Shown here: positions 1 through 9,045 of the stretch, piece by piece
Numbering within the stretch: the first letter of the stretch is position 1
Layout of the letters: each line of letters opens with the position of its first letter
Assembly: GCF_013004645.1 (NCBI RefSeq)
Contig: NZ_JABEME010000003.1
Location: 248,001 to 312,000 of the forward strand
Source: Stenotrophomonas africana
GTDB taxonomy: Bacteria > Pseudomonadota > Gammaproteobacteria > Xanthomonadales > Xanthomonadaceae
Reading direction: 5' to 3'
Length of the DNA: 64,000 nt
Notes under the pieces: generated by a model
Databases searched by the model: none
Told to the model about the DNA's origin: nothing
Seen by the model: only the letters and a program-made list of their open reading frames with translations
Made by a program: the position numbers and the translations under genes

Positions 1-75
1 GCCCAGCAGGGTGAACACCAGCAGCGCGGCCAGCGCGAACATCGCCGACAGGCGCTGGGCGATCGACCACCTCAT
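1..75 (-). CDS. Sensor histidine kinase, N-terminal fragment (cut by window edge)
   Basis: Only the first 25 codons are present, reading leftward out of the window. They encode a short basic N-terminus (MRWSIAQRL) followed by a hydrophobic stretch, as at the first membrane helix of a sensor kinase. The ATG at 75 overlaps the stop of the upstream response regulator by four bases (ATGA), the usual translational coupling of regulator and kinase. From this context I infer the cognate heavy-metal-type sensor kinase of the regulator at 72..761. No kinase motif is visible in the window, so the call rests on position and the N-terminal pattern. Confidence 0.7.
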   Translation of the reverse strand, partial: MRWSIAQRLSAMFALAALLVFTLLG

Positions 76-761
76 CGGCCATCGCCCTCGTCTTCGCGCA
101 CCTCCAGCACGTAGCCCATGCCGCGCACGGTATGCAGCAGCTTGCTGGGGTACGGACCATCGAGCTTGCCGCGCAGGCGCTTGATCGCCACTTCCACCAC
201 GTTGGTGTTGCTGTCGAAATTGATGTCCCAGACCTGCGCGGCGATCACCGTCTTGGACAGGATCTGCCCGCGCCGTTGCGCGAGCAGGGCCAGCAACGCA
301 AATTCCTTGCCGGTCAGGTCCAGTCGCGCGCCGTCACGATAGGCGCGGCGCGCCAGCAGGTTGACCTGCAGGTCGCCCACCTGCAGTTCGGTCGGCTCCT
401 GCTGGCGACCGCGCCGGACCAGCGCCTGAAGGCGCGCCAGCAGTTCGATGAACGAGAAAGGCTTGACCAGGTAGTCATCGGCACCCTGCCCCAGCCCATG
501 CACACGGTCGTCCACGCGGTCGCGCGCGGTCAGCATGATCACCGGGGTCTGCTTGCTGCGGCGCAGTTCGCGCAGCACGTTGAAGCCGTCCATGCCGGGC
601 AGCATCACGTCCAGCACGATCACGTCGTAGTCGAACTCGCGGGCAAGGTGCAGGCCGGTCACGCCGTCGGCGGCCAGGTCCACTGCCCAGCCCTGTTCGC
701 CCAGACCGGTGCGCAGGTAGTGGGCGGTCTTGCTCTCATCCTCGACGATCAGCAGTTTCAT
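72..761 (-). CDS. OmpR-family response regulator, CusR/CopR-like
   Basis: A 229-residue two-domain response regulator. The receiver domain spans about residues 1-115, with acidic pocket E7/D8, phosphoacceptor D51 ([11 protein letters not shown]) and the conserved K100. A winged-helix DNA-binding domain follows at about 125-222 and ends in the VRGMGYVLE signature of the OmpR class. The MKLLIVEDE start and the [20 protein letters not shown] stretch are typical of heavy-metal regulators (CusR, CopR, CzcR). It is the third gene of a leftward operon, overlapping the RND pump and the next kinase by four bases each. A CusR-type box precedes the operon, so autoregulation together with the pump is likely. 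The inducing signal cannot be read from sequence. Confidence 0.9.
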   Translation of the reverse strand: MKLLIVEDESKTAHYLRTGLGEQGWAVDLAADGVTGLHLAREFDYDVIVLDVMLPGMDGFNVLRELRRSKQTPVIMLTARDRVDDRVHGLGQGADDYLVKPFSFIELLARLQALVRRGRQQEPTELQVGDLQVNLLARRAYRDGARLDLTGKEFALLALLAQRRGQILSKTVIAAQVWDINFDSNTNVVEVAIKRLRGKLDGPYPSKLLHTVRGMGYVLEVREDEGDGR

Positions 762-3700
762 CCGGGCTCCGTCAGCGCGGCACCGGCCGCCGCCCTGCGC
801 TCGCGTCGGCGCTGCAGGAACAGCCGGTCCAGGGCCAGGTAGATCACCGGGGTACTGTACAGGGTCAGCAACTGGCTGATCAGCAGGCCACCGACCACCG
901 CCACGCCCAGTGGCTGGCGCAGCTCCGAACCGGTGCCGAAGCCGATCATCAGCGGAATCGCACCCAGCAGCGCCGCCAGCGTGGTCATCATGATCGGGCG
1001 GAAGCGGGTCAGGCAGGCCTCATGGATGGCCTGCAGCGGGGTCAGCCCGCGGCTGCGCTGGGCATCCAGCGCGAAGTCGACCATCAGGATGCCGTTCTTC
1101 TTGACGATGCCGATCAGCAGCACGATGCCGATCAACGCCATGATCGAGAAATCCAGCCCCCACAGCCACAGCATCAGCACGGCACCGATACCGGCCGACG
1201 GCAGCGTGGACAGGATGGTGAGCGGGTGCACGAAGCTCTCGTACAGCACGCCGAGGATGATGTAGACGGCGAGCAGTGCGGCCAGGATCAGCAGCGGCTG
1301 ACTGGCCAGCGATTCCTGGAACGCCTGTGCGGTGCCCTGGAAGCGCCCGTTGATGCTGTCGGGCATGCCGATCTGCGCCTGCGCCTGCTCAACCAGGGTG
1401 ACTGCCTCACCCAGCGAGACGCCCGGCGCCAGGTTGAACGACAGGTTCACTGCCGGCAGCATGCCGTTGTGGCTGATCGACAGTGGCCCGTTGCCGGGCG
1501 GCTGCACCTGCGCCACCGCCGACAGCGGCACCATCTGCCCGGTCAGCGGCGAACGCAGGTGGAAGTAGGACAGCGCATCGACCTCGCCAAGCAGGCCGGG
1601 CGCGATCTCCAGGATCACCCGGTACTGGTTGGTCTCGGTCTGGAACTCGTTGATCTGGCGCTGGCCGAACGCATCGTAGAGCACCTGGTCGATATCGTTG
1701 GCGGTCAGGCCGAAGCGGGCCGCAGCGGTGCGATCGATCTGCAGTCGGGTAACGCTGGCGCCCACCTGCTGGTCGTTGGACACGTCGCGCAGCTGCGGCA
1801 GCCCGCGCAGGCGTTCGGTCAGCTGCTCGGCCCAGCGTGACAGATCGCGGCTGTCCTGGCCGCGCAGTGCGTACTGGTACTGCGTGCGCGCCGGCCCCGC
1901 GCCCAGGTTGATGTCCTGCGCGGCACGCATGTACACGGTGATACCCGGCACGCTGGCCATCTTCGCGCGCAGCCGGTCGATGAAGCCGTGCACATCCACG
2001 TCGCGGTCGCCACGGTCCTTCAGGATGAACCAGAAGCGGCCGTTGGAGAGGGTCTGGCTGCCACCGGTGGCGCCCACCGCATGGTTGTAGGCCTGCAGCG
2101 CCGGATCCTCGGCGGCGATCTTCGCCAGCTGCTGGTGCTTGGCGGCCATCTCCTCGAAGCCGATGTCCTGTGCCGCTTCGGTGGTGGCGAACACGAAGGC
2201 CGTGTCCTGCAGCGGGAAGAAGCCCTTGGGGATCACCACATACGAGGCCACCGCTACCGCTACCGTCGCACCGAAGCCGAGCAGCACCAGCCGCTGTTGG
2301 CCCAGCGCCCACTGCAGGCTGCGGTCGTAGCCGGCCAGCAGGCGACCGGCCAGCGTGTCCTGGCCGTCGCGATGGGCCGGCATGCGCTTCATCAGGTGCG
2401 CAGCCATCATCGGCGCCAGGGTCAGCGACGCGACGATGGAGATCAGGATCGCGACCGTGATCGTCAGCGCGAATTCGGCGAACAGGCGCCCGACCACTCC
2501 ACCCATGAACAGCAACGGGATGAACGCCGCGATCAGCGACAGGCTGATCGAGACCACGGTGAAGCCGATCTCGCCCGCACCCTTCAGCGCCGCCTCCACC
2601 GGTCCCAGCCCAGCCTCGCGATGGCGGTGGATGTTCTCCACCACCACGATGGCGTCGTCCACCACGAAGCCGACCGCCACCACCAACGCCACCAGCGTGA
2701 GGTTGTTGAGGCTGAAGCCAGCCACATACATCGCTGCGAACGTGGCGACCAGCGCTACGACCAGCACCGCACCGACGATGAGCGTGGCCGAGAGCTGGCG
2801 CAGGAACAGCCCCATCACCAGCACCACCAGCACGATGGTCAGCACCAGGGTCAGCTCCACCTCGTGCAGCGACGCGCGGATGGTGCGCGTGCGATCGTTG
2901 AGCACGTCCACGTCGACGCTGGCCGGCAGGTTCGCGCGCAGCTCCGGCAAGGCGGCCAGCACGGCATCGGTGGTGCGAACGATATTCGCGCCCGGCTGCC
3001 GGCTGATGATCAGGCCCACGCCCGGCTGCCCGTTCGGCCACGCCTGCACATAGGCGTTCTCGGCACCGTCGACCACCTGCGCGACATCACCCAGGGTGAC
3101 CGGTGAACCCTGCCGATAGGCGACCACCAGCTGGCGGTAGTCCTGGGCATCGAACAGCTGGTCGTTGGCCTCGAAGGTGGACGTGCGCTGTTCGCCCATC
3201 AGCGCGCCCTTGGCCTGGTTGAGACTGGCGTTCCGGGCCACGCCGCGCAGGTCGGACAGGGTCATGCCCATTGCCGCCAGCCGCTCCGGTTGCGCCTGGA
3301 TGCGGATGGCCGGGCGCTGCTGGCCGACGATGTTGACCTCGGACACGCCACTGATCTGGCTGATTGAACGCGCCAGGCGGCTCTCGGCCAGATCGCTCAA
3401 CTCGGTCATCGACATCTGTGCCGAGACCACGCTGAGCACCAGGATCGGGCTGTCGGCCGGATTGACCTTGCGCCAGGTTGGCAGGTTCGGCAGGTCGCTG
3501 GGCAGGCGCCCGGCCGCGGCGTTGATCGCCGCCTGTACTTCCTGGGCGGCAGTATCGATGTTCTTTTCCAGGTCGAACTGCAACGTGATCGAGGTACTGC
3601 CGAGCGCACTGGTGGAGGTCATCTCGATGATGCCGGGCACGCCGGTCAGCTGCGTTTCCAGCGGCGTGGCCACCGCCGATGCCATGGTCTCGGCACTGGC

Positions 3701-3871
3701 GCCGGGCAGGCTGGCATTGACGCGGATGGTCGGGAATTCCGCTTCCGGCAATGGCGCCACGGGCAACCGCGGCAACGCGGCCACACCCAGCAGTATCACC
3801 GCCAGCGTCAGCAGCGTGGTGGCCACCGGATGCCGAACAAACCAGCTGGACAGCGAAACGCGGGGACTCAT
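758..3871 (-). CDS. RND efflux permease (MdtB/MuxB-like, hydrophobe/amphiphile type)
   Basis: A 1037-residue inner-membrane proton antiporter of full RND length. It starts with the standard [14 protein letters not shown] first helix, has two large periplasmic loops, and carries the central helix 4 acidic motif ([18 protein letters not shown]) of drug-type RND pumps. That motif differs from the DFG...DGAV motif of metal RND pumps such as the one at 42069. The protein should form a trimer and extrude lipophilic or amphipathic compounds through a fusion protein and a TolC-type channel. No outer-membrane factor gene lies beside it, so it probably borrows one. It overlaps the fusion protein gene and the regulator by ATGA on both sides. 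I do not recognise it as one of the named Sme pumps. Confidence 0.92.
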   Translation of the reverse strand: MSPRVSLSSWFVRHPVATTLLTLAVILLGVAALPRLPVAPLPEAEFPTIRVNASLPGASAETMASAVATPLETQLTGVPGIIEMTSTSALGSTSITLQFDLEKNIDTAAQEVQAAINAAAGRLPSDLPNLPTWRKVNPADSPILVLSVVSAQMSMTELSDLAESRLARSISQISGVSEVNIVGQQRPAIRIQAQPERLAAMGMTLSDLRGVARNASLNQAKGALMGEQRTSTFEANDQLFDAQDYRQLVVAYRQGSPVTLGDVAQVVDGAENAYVQAWPNGQPGVGLIISRQPGANIVRTTDAVLAALPELRANLPASVDVDVLNDRTRTIRASLHEVELTLVLTIVLVVLVMGLFLRQLSATLIVGAVLVVALVATFAAMYVAGFSLNNLTLVALVVAVGFVVDDAIVVVENIHRHREAGLGPVEAALKGAGEIGFTVVSISLSLIAAFIPLLFMGGVVGRLFAEFALTITVAILISIVASLTLAPMMAAHLMKRMPAHRDGQDTLAGRLLAGYDRSLQWALGQQRLVLLGFGATVAVAVASYVVIPKGFFPLQDTAFVFATTEAAQDIGFEEMAAKHQQLAKIAAEDPALQAYNHAVGATGGSQTLSNGRFWFILKDRGDRDVDVHGFIDRLRAKMASVPGITVYMRAAQDINLGAGPARTQYQYALRGQDSRDLSRWAEQLTERLRGLPQLRDVSNDQQVGASVTRLQIDRTAAARFGLTANDIDQVLYDAFGQRQINEFQTETNQYRVILEIAPGLLGEVDALSYFHLRSPLTGQMVPLSAVAQVQPPGNGPLSISHNGMLPAVNLSFNLAPGVSLGEAVTLVEQAQAQIGMPDSINGRFQGTAQAFQESLASQPLLILAALLAVYIILGVLYESFVHPLTILSTLPSAGIGAVLMLWLWGLDFSIMALIGIVLLIGIVKKNGILMVDFALDAQRSRGLTPLQAIHEACLTRFRPIMMTTLAALLGAIPLMIGFGTGSELRQPLGVAVVGGLLISQLLTLYSTPVIYLALDRLFLQRRRERRAAAGAALTEPG

Positions 3872-5037
3872 GGTGCGACTCCGGCCTTGGCAGCCGGTGC
3901 GCCAGCCTCGGTAACAACCACGCCCGGACGCAGGCGTGACTGGCCATCGCGCACGATCACATCGCCCACCCGCAATTCACCCTGGACGGCCACCCACCCG
4001 TTCTCGGCTTCACCGACGGTGACCGGCAGCACTTCGACGCTCCCATCGGCCACTACGCGGTAGACGAAGCTGCCCTCGACACCACGCTGGATTGCGGCAG
4101 CGTCCACCACCAGTGCGCCCGTGCTCTGGCCGATGCGTACCCGCACGCTGACCAGCTGCCCGGGCCACAGCCGGTCGTCGGCATTGGCGAAGCGGGCACG
4201 CAACCGCACCGTGCCGGAGGTCTCGTCGATCTGATTGTCGATCACCTGCAGCGTGCCTTCGGCGAGGCGCTGGCCACCATCGCGGTCCAGCGCCTGCACC
4301 GCCACGTCGCCCGCAGCCAGTGCCTCCCGCAGCTGCGGCAGCGCGTCCTGCGGCAGCGCGAACACCACCGAGATCGGATCGGTCTGCTGCACTGTCACCA
4401 GCCCCTGCGTGTCGGTGGCACGCACCAGGTTGCCGGGGTCCACCTGGCGCAGGCCGATGCGGCCATCCATCGGCGCCAGGATACGGGTGTACGACAGCTG
4501 CACCTGTGCGGCATCCACCGCCGATTGGTTGCCACGCCCGGTGGCCTGCAGCTGCTGCACCGTGGCCGCCTGCTGCTCCAGCATCTGCCGCGAAACCAGC
4601 TGGTCGATAGACAGGTGCTGCAGCCGCGCCAGGTCCGAGCGCGCGGCATCCAGCGTGGCCCGGTCGCGAACCACCGCAGCCTGTGCGCCACCCAGATCGG
4701 CACGGATCGCGCGATCATCGATACGGGCCAGCAACTGGCCCTTGCGCACCTTCTGGCCCTCCTCGAACAGCACCTCGGACAGCACGCCATCGACCTGCGG
4801 CCGCAGCACGGTGCTCTGCAACGACTGCACCGTGCCCACGCCGCTGCGCCAATGCGCCACATCACGCTGCTCGACACGGCCGGTCACCACCGGTACCGGC
4901 GGCGGCGCATTGGCCGGTTGCGCGTCGCTGCGCGACACACCCTGGAACAGCATCACCAGCGACAACACCACCAGCAGCAACACGCCCAGGACAAGGTGGC
5001 GGCGACGCATTCGCGGGGACAGGAAGGGAATTCGCAT
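3868..5037 (-). CDS. RND periplasmic adaptor (membrane fusion protein, MdtA-like)
   Basis: A 389-residue adaptor protein. It has an N-terminal membrane anchor (LVLGVLLLVVLSLVML), a lipoyl-like half-motif (LRPQVDGVLSEVLFEEGQKV), a coiled-coil hairpin at about residues 115-185, the second lipoyl half (LAPMDGRIGLRQVDPGNLV) and C-terminal beta-barrel domains. The reading frame stays open upstream to 5301, but that extension is Arg/Pro-rich and unlike the family, so I take the ATG at 5037, just before the anchor. No strong ribosome-binding site is visible there. It is the first gene of the operon with the RND pump and the two-component system. The adaptor bridges the inner-membrane pump and the outer-membrane channel. 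Confidence 0.88.
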   Translation of the reverse strand: MRIPFLSPRMRRRHLVLGVLLLVVLSLVMLFQGVSRSDAQPANAPPPVPVVTGRVEQRDVAHWRSGVGTVQSLQSTVLRPQVDGVLSEVLFEEGQKVRKGQLLARIDDRAIRADLGGAQAAVVRDRATLDAARSDLARLQHLSIDQLVSRQMLEQQAATVQQLQATGRGNQSAVDAAQVQLSYTRILAPMDGRIGLRQVDPGNLVRATDTQGLVTVQQTDPISVVFALPQDALPQLREALAAGDVAVQALDRDGGQRLAEGTLQVIDNQIDETSGTVRLRARFANADDRLWPGQLVSVRVRIGQSTGALVVDAAAIQRGVEGSFVYRVVADGSVEVLPVTVGEAENGWVAVQGELRVGDVIVRDGQSRLRPGVVVTEAGAPAAKAGVAP

Positions 5038-5127
5038 GACAGGGGTCCATACCGGTGCCGGCGCGGGGGCTGCGCAGGCCTGATGCCATCCTCCCGGCTG
5101 GCCTCCGGCGCCTTGCTGTCGCCTGCC

Positions 5128-5141
5128 TGACAATTTCGTCA
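5128..5141. promoter_or_regulatory. CusR/CopR-type operator
   Basis: TGACAATTTCGTCA lies between the divergent efflux operon and the EF-hand lipoprotein, inside the larger inverted repeat CCTGAC-N6-GTCAGG (5126..5143). The CusR/CopR consensus is TGACAA-NN-TTGTCA, and this site differs at one position. It sits 91 bp upstream of the adaptor start and 159 bp upstream of the lipoprotein start, so it could serve both directions. That the regulator at 72..761 binds here is inference. Confidence 0.55.
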
Positions 5142-5299
5142 GGTGCCGCCTGTGCACGCATGGGGCGTGCGGGTGAACGGTGGCCCACCGCCACTTGGCG
5201 ACCCTGTCGGTTCTTCGCAGCTCGCTTACAGACCCGGGCCGAAGATCCGGCCGTGGCCATCCACAACCATGGCCCACGTCCCCTCTTCTGGAGCCTGTC

Positions 5300-5599
5300 A
5301 TGACCGGTATTCGCTACGTTCCTGCTGTCCTCATCATCACCATCGGCCTGCTGCTGGGCGCCTGCTCCAAGCCCCAGGAGGCCAGCAGACCCACCGCCGC
5401 CGAGGACGTGACCGAAGTGAAGCTCATCCCTGCCTACGAAACGCTGGACAAGGACAAGGATGGCATTGTCACGCTGGCCGAGGTGGATGCGGTGGCGCCG
5501 GACTGGGCCGAACGCCTGCATGCCTGCGATACCGACCGTGACAAGACGTTGACCCGCGGCGAGTACGACGTGTGCAAGCAGACCAGCGCTTCGCAATGA
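5300..5599 (+). CDS. EF-hand-like lipoprotein
   Basis: A 99-residue lipoprotein. Residues 1-22 form a signal peptide with lipobox LGAC, lipidated at C22. The mature part has two EF-hand-type loops, residues 50-61 (DKDKDGIVTLAE) and 77-88 (DTDRDKTLTRGE), plus two further cysteines near C76 and C92. Such proteins bind Ca2+ or other divalent cations in the periplasm. The ATG at 5300 has GGAG upstream and begins directly before the signal peptide; the longer frame from 5180 has no such features. The gene is divergent from the efflux operon and shares the CusR-type box region, which suggests co-regulation. Its exact role is unknown. Confidence 0.8.
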   Translation: MTGIRYVPAVLIITIGLLLGACSKPQEASRPTAAEDVTEVKLIPAYETLDKDKDGIVTLAEVDAVAPDWAERLHACDTDRDKTLTRGEYDVCKQTSASQ

Positions 5600-5638
5600 T
5601 CCATCACTGAACCCTCGATTGGCGCTGCGCATGCCCGG

Positions 5639-5654
5639 CTATACCAAGGTATAG
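5639..5654. promoter_or_regulatory. Palindrome, possible operator
   Basis: CTATACCAAGGTATAG is a perfect inverted repeat with 7-bp arms around AA. It lies after the EF-hand lipoprotein and about 105 bp upstream of the leader ORF of the Mg2+ operon. It is AT-richer than its surroundings, as operators often are. I do not recognise the cognate regulator, and it does not resemble a PhoP box. Confidence 0.35.
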
Positions 5655-5713
5655 CCCGGCTAACCCACGAGCCTCTAGGCCTGCCCCATTCAGGGGCGGA
5701 CAATAGCGCCACT

Positions 5714-5871
5714 GGCCAGGGCAATCCTGGCCGGCACCCTCGCCTCATGGAGACGCAGATGGACCCCGACCCTGCCGGGCGCACCGCGCCCCGGATGACC
5801 GCTTGTTGCCTGTTCCTGGCGCCTGCCCGCCGGTCCCTGCCTGCCTGAGTGACGGGGGACCGCCAGGCGCC
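5714..5871 (+). promoter_or_regulatory. Structured mRNA leader of the mgtA operon
   Basis: This stretch has two clear hairpins. The first is 5714..5732 (GGCCAGG, loop GCAAT, CCTGGCC). The second is larger: arm 5818..5837 pairs with 5856..5871 through an 8-bp outer helix (GGCGCCTG with CAGGCGCC) and a 7-bp inner helix (CGGTCCC with GGGACCG), separated by a small asymmetric bulge. The short ORF at 5759..5848 runs through the 5' arm and stops in the loop, so a translating ribosome would open the hairpin. This matches a translation-coupled attenuator controlling the downstream Mg2+ transporter genes. The structure was read by eye and not energy-calculated. Confidence 0.55.
5759..5848 (+). CDS. 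Candidate MgtL-like leader peptide
   Basis: A 29-codon ORF beginning MDPDPAGRTAPRM. Its ATG is preceded by a good Shine-Dalgarno sequence (GGAGA, five bases away), and it ends at TGA 5846-5848. The enterobacterial mgtA leader peptide MgtL starts MEPDP; that acidic-proline start destabilises ribosomes at low Mg2+ and turns on mgtA. Here the same acidic-Pro-acidic-Pro start precedes an mgtA operon, and the 3' part of the ORF overlaps a large hairpin. The match covers only five residues in a short ORF, so the function is inferred from motif, position and architecture together. Confidence 0.5.
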   Translation: MDPDPAGRTAPRMTACCLFLAPARRSLPA

Positions 5872-5892
5872 GCCTGCCTGGAGATCGCCCCC

Positions 5893-6192
5893 ATGTCCTA
5901 CAAGATCCTCTACATCACCCTGCGCCGCCTGATTGGCGAGCGCGATGTTGCCGCCCTGCGCAGCCAGCTGCTGCAGCACGGCCCCGTGATGTTCGCCCGT
6001 TCGCTGTCGCTCGGTTCGCCGCGCGTGGTGGCTGACGCCCTGTCGCTGCTGCCGATCAGCGAGCGCATCACTGTGCTGCGCCATCTGCCCTATCCCCTGC
6101 GCGATGCGATGAAGCCACTGTGCATCGGTGGCAGCCAGCGCCTGCACATGCAGCCGTGGTCGCCGGCGGTGCTGGCGATGCGCCACGCCTGA
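5893..6192 (+). CDS. Small MgtE-N-domain-like protein in the mgtA operon
   Basis: A 99-residue soluble-looking protein without signal peptide or membrane helix. Residues about 34-66 (RSLSLGSPRVVADALSLLP, then ISERITVLRHLP) resemble the repeated helical unit of the MgtE cytosolic N-domain, where Leu-Pro turns follow acidic helices. In MgtE that domain senses Mg2+ and gates the channel. Here the unit is free-standing and lies between the leader and mgtA, 62 bp before the mgtA start. The ATG has GGAG nine bases upstream. A Mg2+-sensing or MgtA-modulating role is inference; the resemblance is modest and could be generic to alpha-helical repeats. Confidence 0.6.
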   Translation: MSYKILYITLRRLIGERDVAALRSQLLQHGPVMFARSLSLGSPRVVADALSLLPISERITVLRHLPYPLRDAMKPLCIGGSQRLHMQPWSPAVLAMRHA

Positions 6193-6254
6193 CCTTTCCA
6201 ACTATGCCGTTCGTGTTCCGGCTGCGGCCGGCTCTGACATTCGAGGAGCGTCCC

Positions 6255-9014
6255 ATGAGCCTGCTCAACGCCTGGTTCAACGCCTTCCTGCGCAGCCGTC
6301 GCGCAGGCAATCTGTTCCGCCGCCGTGCGATGCCCGAAGCCGGATTTGGCCCGGGTAGCACTGAAGCAGCGCCGTTCGCGCTCACCACCGGCCTGGTCAC
6401 CCTCGCCCAGCAGGATGAAACCCAGCTGCTGCTCACGCTGGATTCGCATGCCGATGGCCTCAGCCCGCATGAGGCCGAGGAGCGGCTGGCGACGCTCGGT
6501 CCCAACGAGGTGGATCACGAAAAGCCGCTACCGTGGTGGCGGCACCTTTGGCAGTGCTACCGCAATCCGTTCAACCTGCTGCTGACCGTGCTGGCGGCGG
6601 TGTCCTGGCTGACCGAGGACATCAAGGCCACCATGGTGATCGGTGCAATGGTGCTGCTGTCCACGCTGATCCGCTTCGTGCAGGAGGGTCGCTCCAATCG
6701 CGCGGCCGAGCGGCTGAAGGCACTGGTCGGCAACACCGCCCGCGTGCTGCGCCGCAATCCCGGCACCGAAGCTGCGGACGTGGCCGACCAGTACTTCGGC
6801 GCGCACCTGCACAGCCGGCGCCCGGCACGCCTGCTGGACCTGCCGATCCGCGAACTGGTGCCCGGCGACCACATCGTGCTGTCGGCCGGCGACATGATTC
6901 CGGCCGATTGCCGCGTGTTGACCGCCAAGGACCTGTTCGTGGCGCAGGCAGCGATGACCGGCGAATCACTGCCGGTAGAAAAATTCGCGCACCCGGGCGA
7001 CGGGCTGGCCGGCCTGCTGGAACAGCACAACCTGCTGTTCATGGGCACCAATGTGGTCTCCGGTACGGCCACTGCCATCGTGCTTGCCACCGGCAACCGC
7101 ACCTACTTCGGCACGCTGGCCCAGCGCAGCACCGCTACCGACCGCGCGCCGACCGCGTTCCAGGCCGGCGTCAACAGCGTCAGCTGGCTGCTGATCCGCT
7201 TCGCGCTGGTGATGGTGCCGTTCGTGCTGCTGATCAACGGCTGGACCAAGGGCGACTGGACCGAGGCGTTCCTGTTCGCGCTGTCGGTGGCGGTCGGCCT
7301 GACCCCGGAAATGCTGCCGATGATCGTCACCTCCACCCTGGCCAAGGGCGCGGTGCTGCTGTCGCGGCGCAAGGTGATCGTCAAGCGCCTGGATGCGATC
7401 CAGAACTTCGGCGCGATGGAAGTGCTGTGCACCGACAAGACCGGCACGCTCACCCAGGACAGGATCGCGCTGGAACGTCACACCGATGTGTTCGGTCACG
7501 ATTCGGAAGACGTGCTGAAGTTCGCCTATCTCAACAGCCACTTCCAGACTGGCCTGATCAATCTGCTGGACCGTGCGGTACTGGAACACGTGGAGCTGCA
7601 GAGTTCGCTGCGGCTGTCCCAGGACTACCACAAGGTGGACGAGATTCCGTTCGATTTCGAGCGCCGTCGCATGTCGGTGGTGGTGTCCGAGCGCGAGGAC
7701 CACCACGAGCTGATCTGCAAGGGCGCGGTGGAAGAGATGCTGGCGGTATGCAGCACCGTGCGCGAGAACGGCCAGGACATGCCGCTGGACGAGCACCGCC
7801 TGGCGCGGGTGCGGCAGACCACCGAGGAACTGAACGAACAGGGCCTGCGCGTGGTGGCGGTGGCGATGAAGGAGACCGCTGCCAGCCAGACTGTGTACAC
7901 GCAGGCCGACGAGCGCGGCCTGACCCTGGTCGGCTACGTGGCCTTCCTGGACCCGCCGAAGGAATCGGCTGCACAGGCGCTGCAGGCGCTGGCCGCGCAT
8001 GGCGTGGAAGTGAAGGTCTTCACCGGCGACAACGAGCTGGTGACCGCCCGCGTCTGCGCGCAGGTGGGGCTGGACGCGGACACCATCCTGACCGGCCCGC
8101 AGATCGAGCGCATGGATGATGGCGCGCTGTCACGGGCGCTGCACCATCACCGCGTGTTTGCCCGCCTGACCCCGCTGCACAAGGAACGCCTGGTACGCGA
8201 GCTGCGCGCACAGGGCAAGGTGGTCGGCTTCCTCGGCGACGGCATCAACGATGCACCCGCGGTGCGCGCGGCCGATATCGGCATCAGCGTGGACAGCGCG
8301 GTAGACATCGCAAAGGAGGCGGCCGACATCATCCTGCTGGAAAAGAACCTGATGGTGCTGGAGGAAGGCGTCATCCAGGGCCGGCGCACGTTCAACAACA
8401 TGCTGAAGTACATCCGCATGACCGCCAGCTCCAACTTCGGCAACGTGTTCTCGGTGCTGGTGGCCTCGGCTTTCCTGCCGTTCCTGCCGATGCTGCCGCT
8501 TCAGCTGCTGGTACAGAACCTGCTGTACGACATCTCGCAGATCGCCATTCCATTCGACAACGTGGACGAGGAGCTGGTACGCAAGCCGCTGAAGTGGAAC
8601 CCGGCGGACATCGGCCGCTTCATGGTGTTCTTCGGGCCGATCAGCTCGATCTTCGACCTGACCTGTTTCGCGCTGATGTGGTACGTGTTCGATGCGCGCA
8701 CGCCGGCCGACCAGGGCCTGTTCCAGTCCGGCTGGTTCGTGGTCGGCCTGCTGACCCAGACACTGATCGTGCACATGATCCGCACGCCGAAGGTGCCGTT
8801 CCTGCAGAGCATCGCCGCGCCGCCACTGCTGCTGATGACCGGCCTGATCATGGCAATCGGCGTGGCCCTGCCGATGAGCCCGCTGGCCGGCTACTTCAAG
8901 CTGCAGGCGCTGCCGGCCGGCTACTGGCCGTTCCTGGTGGCGATCCTGTTCGGCTATGCGGTGCTGACCACCGCACTGAAGAAGTTCTACATCCGTCGCT
9001 ACGGCTGGCAGTAG
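6255..9014 (+). CDS. mgtA: Magnesium-transporting P-type ATPase MgtA
   Basis: A 919-residue P3B-type ATPase of normal MgtA length that imports Mg2+ across the inner membrane using ATP. Visible motifs are the actuator TGES at 235-238, the phosphorylation motif DKTGTLT at 394-400 (D394), and the hinge GDGINDAPA at 661-669. Membrane helices lie in pairs before and after the actuator domain and in a C-terminal cluster. The ATG at 6255 follows GAGGAG and starts MSLLNAWFN; the frame runs open further upstream over the preceding small gene, which I reject as coding for MgtA. An MgtC-family gene follows after 31 bp. The leader at 5714..5871 is the likely control point. Confidence 0.95.
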   Translation: MSLLNAWFNAFLRSRRAGNLFRRRAMPEAGFGPGSTEAAPFALTTGLVTLAQQDETQLLLTLDSHADGLSPHEAEERLATLGPNEVDHEKPLPWWRHLWQCYRNPFNLLLTVLAAVSWLTEDIKATMVIGAMVLLSTLIRFVQEGRSNRAAERLKALVGNTARVLRRNPGTEAADVADQYFGAHLHSRRPARLLDLPIRELVPGDHIVLSAGDMIPADCRVLTAKDLFVAQAAMTGESLPVEKFAHPGDGLAGLLEQHNLLFMGTNVVSGTATAIVLATGNRTYFGTLAQRSTATDRAPTAFQAGVNSVSWLLIRFALVMVPFVLLINGWTKGDWTEAFLFALSVAVGLTPEMLPMIVTSTLAKGAVLLSRRKVIVKRLDAIQNFGAMEVLCTDKTGTLTQDRIALERHTDVFGHDSEDVLKFAYLNSHFQTGLINLLDRAVLEHVELQSSLRLSQDYHKVDEIPFDFERRRMSVVVSEREDHHELICKGAVEEMLAVCSTVRENGQDMPLDEHRLARVRQTTEELNEQGLRVVAVAMKETAASQTVYTQADERGLTLVGYVAFLDPPKESAAQALQALAAHGVEVKVFTGDNELVTARVCAQVGLDADTILTGPQIERMDDGALSRALHHHRVFARLTPLHKERLVRELRAQGKVVGFLGDGINDAPAVRAADIGISVDSAVDIAKEAADIILLEKNLMVLEEGVIQGRRTFNNMLKYIRMTASSNFGNVFSVLVASAFLPFLPMLPLQLLVQNLLYDISQIAIPFDNVDEELVRKPLKWNPADIGRFMVFFGPISSIFDLTCFALMWYVFDARTPADQGLFQSGWFVVGLLTQTLIVHMIRTPKVPFLQSIAAPPLLLMTGLIMAIGVALPMSPLAGYFKLQALPAGYWPFLVAILFGYAVLTTALKKFYIRRYGWQ

Positions 9015-9045
9015 GCGCCCGCCGCCTTGTCCAGGGAGAATCACA

